From: JAEUMW01 sp963734295
GTDB lineage: Bacteria; Pseudomonadota; Gammaproteobacteria; Burkholderiales; JAEUMW01
Reading direction: 5' to 3'
Assembly: GCA_963734295.1 (NCBI GenBank)
Contig: CAVTGS010000009.1
Location: 186,001-250,000 of the forward strand
Length of the DNA stretch: 64,000 nucleotides
The first letter of the stretch is position 1. Each line of letters opens with the position of its first letter. Of this stretch, positions 57,852 through 64,000 are shown piece by piece. The notes beneath the pieces were generated by a model, which was given only the letters and a program-made list of their open reading frames with translations, did no database searches and was not told where the DNA came from. The translations under genes and the position numbers were made by a program.

Positions 57852-58735
57852 ATGAATCTCGGAACGCCGATCAATCTGACCGATGAGCAGCGCCTCGGAA
57901 CTGGAGCGTCGGGTGAGATCGCAAACGCTGGACCGGCGGTGCGGCGGGCCGCTGTTGCTGGCCGCCATGGGCTGGGCAATCGCCAGATTGGCCGTTACGC
58001 GGCGGAATGCTGGGCATCGGGTATCGAGGCGGGCTGAACTGGTATCGGGACTTCGGTTCGCAGGCGGCTCTGGCGGCCATTGCAGGCGCGGATACTGCCG
58101 CGCAGCTCTAGGACGCAGGGACCGCGCATCGAGGCGGCCTTGCGCGTCATGCACAGACGCAGCCGCACGCCTCTCAAAATTCGTTCCCCAGCTTCGAGGG
58201 ACGATCATGCTGCCAGGCAGCGACGCACTGGAGCACAGCAGGAACGGGCTCGCGACGCAGAGCTGGCGATCTCGGACTTCTACGGTGCTTGTAGGCCAAG
58301 GTGTGGCGTGGCAATGCGGCGACGCAAGCGGGCAGAAACCGGTCGGACCTACAAGGTCGCGTCATCAGTTAGTCGAGACCGGGGCTGCCGGTGCGCCAGT
58401 GGTTGCTCCGCACCCGACTGCTGTGCTGCGACGAGAAGAGCCAGGTGCAGGCGCTGGACCGCACCCAACCGGGGCTGGCGCTGAAGAAAGGCCGCGCGCA
58501 AACCCTGACTCATGATTACAAGCGACACGGCACGACCACCCTGTTCGCGGCCCTGAGCACCCTGGATGGTTCGGTGATCTCGCGCTGTGCCCAACGCCAT
58601 CGCCACACCGAGTGGCTGGAGTTCTTGCGCCAGATCAACCGCGAAACCCCCAAGGACAAAGAACTCCATCTCATCTGCGACAACTACGCCACCCACAAGC
58701 ACCCCAACGTTCAGGCGTGGCTGGAAAAGCATCAC
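57852..58735 (+). mobile_element. decayed IS630-family transposase
   Basis: The N-terminal helix-turn-helix part begins at the ATG at 57852 (GTPINLTDEQR, then LERRVRSQTLDRR and GNRQIGRYA in shifted frames). Middle fragments include ATHWST and AISDF. The C-terminal part, 58388-58735, is one clean frame with the DDE domain: LLCCDEKSQVQALDRTQPGL, KKGRAQTLTHDYKRHGTTTL and LHLICDNYATHKHPNVQAWL. Homology stops after EKHHRHF, where the ACR3 remnant begins, so the catalytic end (third acidic residue) is missing. Many frame breaks plus internal stops: a genuine pseudogene. Terminal inverted repeats were not identified. Confidence 0.8.
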
Positions 58736-58890
58736 CGGCACTTCGATCAGCACGCCGACCACCGTCGCGAGCGCTGCGTCCCGACTGAACATGGTCGAAC
58801 AGGCTGATCGCGGCAGCGAGCTCGACGAAGTTGCTCGCAGCCGACGAGTGCAGGAACGGTCCCGGAATGCAGTCGGCGACACGAGCCATA
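58735..58890 (-). pseudogene. ACR3-type arsenite permease remnant, copy B (C-terminal part)
   Basis: Reverse-strand frames read SAASNFVELAAAISLF and, after a one-base shift, AALATVVGVLIEVPVML, the conserved C-terminal segment of ACR3 permeases. It is fused directly to the end of the IS630 remnant. The downstream end of the permease is missing. The pair of copies A and B means an ars-type gene once lay here and was duplicated or split by the rearrangement. Confidence 0.65.
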
Positions 58891-59000
58891 CGAGCGCGGC
58901 TGAACGACATTCCACACGCTTCGACTGCGACCGCTTCCCCCTTGCGCATGCCACTCCTCCCGCAAGGTGCATTGTGCATCAATCGCAGTTCGGTTCGTAC
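58746..59000. repeat. about 300-bp direct repeat, right copy
   Basis: Counterpart of 57491-57790: the CAGCACGCCGACCACCG start, the ACR3 remnant, then GGCTGAACGACATTCC at 58898-58913. It continues into the leader of the intact SnoaL gene. Confidence 0.65.
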
Positions 59001-59026
59001 GAAAAACGAAGCACGTACACTAGTAT

Positions 59027-59050
59027 GCGAAAGGCGAGGAACACTTTCGC
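59027..59050 (+). promoter_or_regulatory. leader hairpin, copy 2, upstream of the intact SnoaL-ABM gene
   Basis: GCGAAAG at 59027-59033 pairs with CTTTCGC at 59044-59050, with a 10-base loop, followed by GGCGGAGGAGG and the ATG at 59082. The same stem occurs at 55738-55761 with a different loop. Confidence 0.55.
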
Positions 59051-59081
59051 TCACGACAACACGAGGCGGAGGAGGTAGACC

Positions 59082-59960
59082 ATGAATCCCATGCAGGTTG
59101 CAGAGCGCTATTTCGATGCCTGGAACCGGCGCGACGCGGACGCGATCGTCGCGAGCTTCGCGAGCGGCGGGACTTACAGTGACCCATCGGCCGGCGAGAA
59201 TCTGCGGGGCGAAGCCATCGCCGCCTACGCGAAGGGCTTGTGGGCCGCCTTTCCGGATCTGTCGTTCGAAACCGTCAGCGTTGTCGACGATGGATCAGGG
59301 CTCGTCGCGGCGCAGTGGGTGATGCACGGGACCAACACCGGTTCGATGTTCGGCCTGCCACCGACCGGGCGCAGCGTGACGCTTGCCGGCGCCGATTTTA
59401 TCCAGGTCGAGGAGGACCGGATTCGCTCGGTGCGGGGTTACTTCGATTCGCGGTCGGTGCCCGACCAGCTCGGTTTGCAGGTGACGGTGCAGCCGCATTC
59501 GATCGGCCCGTTTTCGTTCGGAACCAGCACTTCGGTGCAGACCGGCAAGAGGATCAAGCCCGGCGCCTTCAGCATCACCGGCATCGAGGCACGCTCCGAC
59601 GAAGAGGTGCAGGAGATTCGAGAGCTCTCGCGGCAGACCGCGGTGGAGATGCTGCCCATGACAGGATTCATCGGCTGGGTGGGCATGACCATCGGGCATC
59701 GGATGCTGACGGTAACCGCATGGGAGAGCCCGGACAATCCCCGACAGTTGCTGCAAGGCGGGACTCACAAGGAAGCCATGACTCGGTTTTTCGGGCCGAA
59801 AGGGCTGGGCCGCGCAGCGATGAGCAGCGTGTGGATTCCAGAGCGCATCGGCGCGCTAAGGGTGCGATGCGACGCCTGCGGACGGATGGTCGATTCGGCG
59901 AAGTCGGAGGGCACATGCGAATGTGGCGCGCTGCTGCCGGAGGCGATGGCGTATTGGTAG
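59082..59960 (+). CDS. SnoaL-like cyclase domain fused to an ABM-like domain with C-terminal zinc ribbon
   Basis: A 292-residue protein. Residues 1-130 form a SnoaL/ester-cyclase (NTF2-like) domain (VAERYFDAWNRRDADAIVAS, then GLPPTGRSVTLAGADFIQVE). Residues about 150-250 look like a dimeric ferredoxin-like antibiotic-biosynthesis-monooxygenase domain (MTGFIGWVGMTIGHRMLTVT). The C-terminus has a small cysteine cluster (RCDACGRM, then CECGALLPE) that could bind zinc. The ATG is preceded by GGAGGAGG. No frame break. Likely acts on an aromatic or polyketide-type metabolite together with the FAD oxidoreductase (inference). Confidence 0.75.
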   Translation: MNPMQVAERYFDAWNRRDADAIVASFASGGTYSDPSAGENLRGEAIAAYAKGLWAAFPDLSFETVSVVDDGSGLVAAQWVMHGTNTGSMFGLPPTGRSVTLAGADFIQVEEDRIRSVRGYFDSRSVPDQLGLQVTVQPHSIGPFSFGTSTSVQTGKRIKPGAFSITGIEARSDEEVQEIRELSRQTAVEMLPMTGFIGWVGMTIGHRMLTVTAWESPDNPRQLLQGGTHKEAMTRFFGPKGLGRAAMSSVWIPERIGALRVRCDACGRMVDSAKSEGTCECGALLPEAMAYW

Positions 59961-60358
59961 GCGACCGGAGTCCTGACCGGAGGGGGCGAAGGGTGGCCTC
60001 ACTCCGTAAGGTCGATCCCGGGGTTGCCTCCGTCGAAAAGTGTGCGCATTTCACAGAAAAGCTGTGCAATACGTCACAGATTTTGGCATGGCGCCGCGAG
60101 TAGCTTGAGCAGGGAGCTGTAGACCCGTGCAAGGGCGCTCGATATGGCGGCTCGGGCAAGAACTCTGGACGATTGGTCATTTAAGATAAAGCCGAGTGAA
60201 GGGCATACTCGCACCTTGGCCGTGCAAGCCAGCTCCCACGGTCTGCTGGGATCGAAAAGTTGGGGTTCGCTGTTTGGCATCCCGTGTTTACGGTATTCGC
60301 AGGCCCTAATTTTTTACTATGATGAGGTGGAGTATCCCGTAACCAGGGGAGGGCAGGA
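59961..60358. other. intergenic region of about 400 bases before the two-component genes
   Basis: No gene seen. The end of the region (60305-60325) is AT-rich, with overlapping TACTAT and TATGAT hexamers that could serve as a -10 element for the response regulator. No matching -35 is clear. Confidence 0.4.
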
Positions 60359-61003
60359 ATGACCACGGTGATGGTGGTCGAGGACGACCCCGCCTTTCTC
60401 ACCCGGTTTTGCGGGATCGTCGCTTCCGACCCGGAATTCGAGCTCTTCGCGGCGGTGGCCGACCTCGCCTCGGCCCGTCAGGCGATGAGCAAGGCTGCGC
60501 CGGATGTGCTGCTCACCGACCTGGGCCTGCCTGATGGGAGTGGCATCGATCTCATCCGCGAAACCGCTCGCCGCTACCCCGCCACCGACATCATGGTGAT
60601 CACCGTCTTCAACGACGAGGACCATCTGCTCGCCAGCGTCGAAGCCGGAGCCACGGGCTACATCCTGAAGGACAGCATGCCCGACGAGTTCGTGGGGCTG
60701 ATCAGGCAGTTGCGCGACGGCGGCTCCCCGATCAGTCCGGTGATCGCGCGGCAACTGTTGAAGCGGTTCAAACGGCCAGCACCCGCCTCGGACGCTCTGC
60801 CCGCTGAGGAAGTCGGTTTGTCGCCGCGGGAGTCGGAAGTCCTTTCGTTCATCGCCAAGGGATTCAGCACCGGCGAGATTGCCCGCCTGTTGGGTGTGTC
60901 GCCGCACACTGTCACCACCCATGTAAAGAAGATTTATCAGAAGCTCGCCGTGCATTCGCGAGGGGAGGCTATCTATGAAGCGGGGAAGATGGGCCTCATT
61001 TAG
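60359..61003 (+). CDS. NarL/FixJ-family response regulator
   Basis: A 214-residue DNA-binding response regulator. The receiver domain begins TTVMVVEDDPAFL, with the phosphoacceptor aspartate at residue 54 (VLLTDLGLPDGSG) and the conserved lysine in GYILKDSMPDEF. The LuxR-type helix-turn-helix is LSPRESEVLSFIAKGFSTGE to TVTTHVKKIYQKLAVHSRGE (residues about 148-205). It overlaps the histidine kinase start by 29 bases, so the two are a cognate pair. Targets unknown; the secreted-protein genes downstream are candidates. Confidence 0.92.
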   Translation: MTTVMVVEDDPAFLTRFCGIVASDPEFELFAAVADLASARQAMSKAAPDVLLTDLGLPDGSGIDLIRETARRYPATDIMVITVFNDEDHLLASVEAGATGYILKDSMPDEFVGLIRQLRDGGSPISPVIARQLLKRFKRPAPASDALPAEEVGLSPRESEVLSFIAKGFSTGEIARLLGVSPHTVTTHVKKIYQKLAVHSRGEAIYEAGKMGLI

Positions 61004-62387
61004 CACGACGCTACAGCCGCACTTGCCGACTGGCCAGATCCAGAGGCGGGCGGCAATCGTGGTGGTGCTTTGTCTTAATCTGCTCGCGCACTTGGGTCTG
61101 GTTGGGCCCTCGATTGCACAGGCTGCGGATTCGCTGCTGCATTTCAGTTCCGCAGAGTTCGTCCTGAGCGATTCACCGGAGCCGCCGGACGATTCAGCAC
61201 CGTGGCAGCCGCAGACGCTGCCGGATGACTGGCTCGTTTCGCGCCCCGGCACCTATGGCTACGGCTGGTATCGGCTGCGGTTCTACTTGCCCGCGGGACC
61301 AGTCCAATTGTATGCGGCCTACATGCCCCTGCTGCAGACGGTCGGAGCGCTTTACGTAAATGGCGTCTACGCAGGTCAGAGCGGGACATTCGACCGCCCG
61401 CCGCTGGGGTTTCACCCGCGCTGGTCATTGTATGAGCATCCCCCACAGCTATTTGCCATCCGCTCGGACCTCCTGCACGCTGGCGCGAACACGCTTCATC
61501 TACGCCTCTGGGTCTACAAAGGTGGACGCGGAACCACCTCGACCGTCACGGTCGGACCCGAGACCGAGGTGCGCGCCTTGTATGAACGTTGGCTTTTCGT
61601 GGCGGCCACCGGCTTGAACCTGATCGTCGTGGTCGGTGTTGGCTGCGGTCTGTTCATGCTGCTTCTCTGGCTGCGCCGACCTCAGGAGTCCGACCCTTTC
61701 GTGATGGCTCTCGACGAATCGGGAAAACTCGACGCCGAGCTCGAAGCGCGCGTCGCGCAGAAGCGTGCCGAATTGCAGGAGAACTATCGGCGTATGCAAG
61801 AGATGGAGCGGCAGCAAGCCATGGTCGAAGAGCGTCAGCGAATCATGCGCGACATACACGACGGTATCGGCGCGCATCTGATTTCCACCCTGAGCCAGGT
61901 CGAGCATGGCTGGTTGTCGCCGGCGGAAGTGGCTGCGGCGCTGCGCGAATGCATCGACGACCTGCGACTCACCATCGACTCACTGGAGCCGACCGACGAC
62001 GACCTCCTCGCGGTACTGGGGAACCTGCGCTACCGGCTCGAGCCGCGACTCAAGAAGTGCGGGATCCAGCTCGACTGGCAGGTGCAGGACGTGCCCAAGC
62101 TAGCCTGTCTCGATCCGAAGAACGTTCTGCATATCCTGCGCATCCTGCAAGAGGGCTTCACCAACATCCTGAAGCACGCGGATGCCAACCGGGTGAGTGT
62201 CGAAACGGGTGTCGACCACGGCAACGTGTTCGTTCGCGTCAGGGACAATGGCCACGGCTTCGCAGGCGACCATTCGGGACGTGGACTCGCCAGCATGAAG
62301 CGCCGCGCTCAAACCATCGGAGGGCAGCTCGACATTCAGCCCTCCCCGGCGGGGACGACCCTCAACCTGCTACTCCCCGCTTCATAG
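60975..62387 (+). CDS. NarX/DesK-type sensor histidine kinase with short membrane region
   Basis: A 470-residue kinase. The first 50 residues contain a signal/anchor helix. Residues about 52-205 are a periplasmic 7TMR-DISM-extracellular-like sensory domain (ALYVNGVYAGQSGTF). One membrane helix follows at about 207-233, then a coiled coil at 245-285, HisKA_3 with the phospho-histidine at residue 295 (RIMRDIHDGIGAHLIS), and an HATPase domain with N box EGFTNILKHA and G box VRDNGHGF. Kinases with this sensory domain normally have seven membrane helices; here only the first seems kept. The ATG at 60975 lies inside the response regulator gene. Confidence 0.87.
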   Translation: MKRGRWASFSTTLQPHLPTGQIQRRAAIVVVLCLNLLAHLGLVGPSIAQAADSLLHFSSAEFVLSDSPEPPDDSAPWQPQTLPDDWLVSRPGTYGYGWYRLRFYLPAGPVQLYAAYMPLLQTVGALYVNGVYAGQSGTFDRPPLGFHPRWSLYEHPPQLFAIRSDLLHAGANTLHLRLWVYKGGRGTTSTVTVGPETEVRALYERWLFVAATGLNLIVVVGVGCGLFMLLLWLRRPQESDPFVMALDESGKLDAELEARVAQKRAELQENYRRMQEMERQQAMVEERQRIMRDIHDGIGAHLISTLSQVEHGWLSPAEVAAALRECIDDLRLTIDSLEPTDDDLLAVLGNLRYRLEPRLKKCGIQLDWQVQDVPKLACLDPKNVLHILRILQEGFTNILKHADANRVSVETGVDHGNVFVRVRDNGHGFAGDHSGRGLASMKRRAQTIGGQLDIQPSPAGTTLNLLLPAS

Positions 62388-62610
62388 TCCGGACGCGTCC
62401 GCATTGCTCCTCCGCGGGCTCGGTATCGGGCCGCTTGTTTGTCCAAACGGTCGCCGCTGGCTGGAGGGGGCGCGTTGCCGACCGCGTATACCATGATCTC
62501 GGGATACGTGTTCGTGTTCGCGGGATTCCACCCATTGCATCGTCATCCTATGCTCGGATCTGGAAGGCAGGTAACGGCTTGCCTTATCTGAACCCGAAAT
62601 GGGGGGCGTC

Positions 62611-63126
62611 ATGATTACTCGAGCAGAACGGATTCTCTCGGTCTCGCGCACGGCCATGCTGGCGGCAGGGCTGGGTGTAGTGCTGACCTCTGCGCAGCCC
62701 AGTGCGGCCGAGGACTTGCCCAAGCAAGGCAGCTTTGCCGTGACCTACACCGCAGCGGGGACCTTCACGCACACCATCGACCTCGGCGACGGGACGAAAG
62801 TCATCGCCTATGACCAGCGCCTGATCGCGACCAACGACTCCGGCCAAGGCCTATTTCACAACGCAACGGCGGACTGCATTGGTGTGAGGGGGGGCGACGC
62901 TAGAAGCGGTTACTGCGTATTCACTGACAAGGACGGCGACAAGTTCGTCGAGCCCTGGAGCATTGCTCCCGGCACAAAGAAGGGAACGGCCACGCTTGGG
63001 CTCGGGACCGGCAAGTATAAGGGCATCGAGGGTAACCTCGAGTGGGAGATCGTCACCAGCCTTCCCGCGGCGACGGGCACCTATAACGTCATAGGAAAGA
63101 AACGGGGCACCTACCGGTTGCCTTGA
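62611..63126 (+). CDS. secreted protein of unknown function
   Basis: A 171-residue protein with a signal peptide (MLAAGLGVVLTSAQPSAAED). The mature part is beta-rich (GSFAVTYTAAGTFTHTIDLG, then TATLGLGTGKYKGIEGNLEW), like a small lipocalin or allene-oxide-cyclase-like barrel; that resemblance is only by pattern. A cysteine pair (C-x-GVRGGDARSGY-C) may form a disulphide. The ATG at 62611 follows GGGGGGCG; an ATG at 62599 in the same frame is possible. Candidate output of the adjacent two-component system. Confidence 0.65.
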   Translation: MITRAERILSVSRTAMLAAGLGVVLTSAQPSAAEDLPKQGSFAVTYTAAGTFTHTIDLGDGTKVIAYDQRLIATNDSGQGLFHNATADCIGVRGGDARSGYCVFTDKDGDKFVEPWSIAPGTKKGTATLGLGTGKYKGIEGNLEWEIVTSLPAATGTYNVIGKKRGTYRLP

Positions 63127-63186
63127 TTTCGGGCCGCGTGCTCCGTTAACGAAGCGCGTACCACCATGCAGCCAGAGGAGGTCGAG

Positions 63187-63753
63187 ATGAAACAAGTTTC
63201 CAAGAGAGTGAACTTCGTGCGGGTCTGCGGTGCAACATTGCTGGCGGCGTTCGCCGCCACGGCGTTCGGTCATGACGATGATCAGAACCGGACGGACAAG
63301 CCGCTCGTCTGGGTGGATTCGAAGGGCAAGACTATCGGCAGGGCAGTGGGTGAGCATGGGGTGCAGATCAAGATCGATGGGTTAGTGCTAATCGTTCCTG
63401 TCGGAAACAGTGTCGTTTGCCCCGGTACACCGGACACCTGCAAGATTAACCTCGACGTGACCTGGGGCGGTGACTTCTCGATTGTCTTATTCACTGATAA
63501 GAATTGCGGAGGCGACGCGTACATAGGCACACCGACGCAGCCGGGGTCGGCCAGAGCAGTAACTGTCGTGGGCAATACCCTTTACATCGGCGTGAATTCT
63601 TCTTACTCCCTGGTCCCGATCTCGAGTCAACGATCGCCCTTGAACGGGTGCTTCAATTTCGGCAACAGTTTTCCTCTGCTTGCCACGAAGGCCAAGACAC
63701 CGACGCGTGATGTCCGGACGCTGGGATTCAAGCCTCCCTTCTATCTGAAATAA
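63187..63753 (+). CDS. secreted protein of unknown function
   Basis: A 188-residue protein with signal peptide LLAAFAATAFGHDDD. The mature part contains three or four cysteines (VVCPGTPDTCKI, FTDKNCGGDAY, NGCFNFG) suggesting disulphides, and is beta-rich. The ATG at 63187 is favoured over 63166 because GAGGAGG at about 63175 fits it. I do not recognise the family; phage-tail or lectin-like small secreted proteins look similar in composition. Confidence 0.62.
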   Translation: MKQVSKRVNFVRVCGATLLAAFAATAFGHDDDQNRTDKPLVWVDSKGKTIGRAVGEHGVQIKIDGLVLIVPVGNSVVCPGTPDTCKINLDVTWGGDFSIVLFTDKNCGGDAYIGTPTQPGSARAVTVVGNTLYIGVNSSYSLVPISSQRSPLNGCFNFGNSFPLLATKAKTPTRDVRTLGFKPPFYLK

Positions 63754-63769
63754 ACCCCGCGCCTGCACT

Positions 63770-63796
63770 GGAGGATGCCGTTGAACGGCGTCCTCC
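63770..63796. repeat. 27-bp near-perfect inverted repeat
   Basis: GGAGGATGCCGTT is followed at once by its reverse complement with one G-T mismatch. It lies just after the stop of the preceding gene. Probably a transcription terminator stem or mRNA 3' end, although no T-run follows. Confidence 0.5.
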
Positions 63797-63906
63797 GTGA
63801 GAGGTATTCAATCGGTAATCCCGGCGCGCTCATCGTAAGAACGGGGGGGCGAACCCGTTGCCGATCGGTCGATGCGCGTCGGACTCTTTCCGACAAGGAG
63901 GGAGCC

Positions 63907-64000
63907 ATGAAAAGGATCGTCAACGCATTCATCGCCGCAGTCGTGGTCGGCTGGACGTTACTGGCCGGCGCGCACGACGTGGAAGTCGTCCTCTACCCCA
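63907..64000 (+). CDS. secreted protein, N-terminal part only
   Basis: An ATG at 63907 after AAGGAGGGAG opens MKRIVNAFIAAVVVGWTLLA, a clear signal peptide, followed by GAHDVEVVLYP to the window end. The gene continues beyond the window. Third small secreted protein in a row; function unknown. Confidence 0.6.
   Translation, partial: MKRIVNAFIAAVVVGWTLLAGAHDVEVVLYP

Overview
The window is GC-rich chromosomal DNA with dense, mostly co-directional genes. Its housekeeping gene order points to a betaproteobacterium: tRNA-Leu, tig, clpP, clpX, lon, HU, tRNA-Val, tRNA-Asp, ppiD and fabI; lplT divergent from alr-radA; and mltD, gloB, methyltransferase, rnhA and dnaQ. A large NAD-dependent glutamate dehydrogenase and HpnC/HpnD-type proteins also fit that group. 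No 16S or other rRNA gene is present, so the genus cannot be named.

Layout. 1-2.7 kb: C-terminal part of the large NAD-glutamate dehydrogenase. 3-9.8 kb: the edge of an exopolysaccharide locus (methyltransferase, heparin-lyase-like protein, heparinase II/III, GDP-mannose dehydrogenase AlgD, GT4 glycosyltransferase). 9.9-14 kb: a MoxR-type AAA+ ATPase and a VWA protein of the CbbQ/CbbO or NorQ/NorD type, with a DedA membrane protein between them. 14.5-18.5 kb: lplT, alr, radA. 18.6-26.3 kb: a lipoprotein, then a DUF1302-DUF1329-YCF48-RND-thioesterase module. 26.3-28.7 kb: a reverse-strand hpnC-hpnD-SDR operon whose members lack expected catalytic residues. 28.8-38 kb: protein folding and proteolysis genes, HU, tRNAs and fabI. 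38-45 kb: a peptide ABC transporter. 45-50.7 kb: mltD, gloB, rnhA, dnaQ, HMG-CoA lyase and a thioesterase.

50.7-64 kb is accessory. It holds a 1086-residue STAND/BTAD regulator, a LuxR regulator, an FAD oxidoreductase, a decayed IS630 transposase between two copies of an arsenite-permease (ACR3) remnant, a repeated leader with a hairpin, a truncated and a full copy of a SnoaL-type gene, a NarL/NarX-like two-component pair, and small secreted proteins of unknown function.

Reading-frame quality. I resolved about 23 frame breaks in otherwise good genes (lon, ppiD, fabI, rnhA, mltD, the ABC transporter, the BTAD regulator and others). Every one is repaired by removing a single base; none needs an added base. 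After repair each gene has the expected family length. This one-directional pattern looks like an insertion-biased sequencing or assembly error rather than gene decay, so these genes are annotated as CDS with the break described. The IS630 and ACR3 remnants are different: they are truncated and truly decayed.
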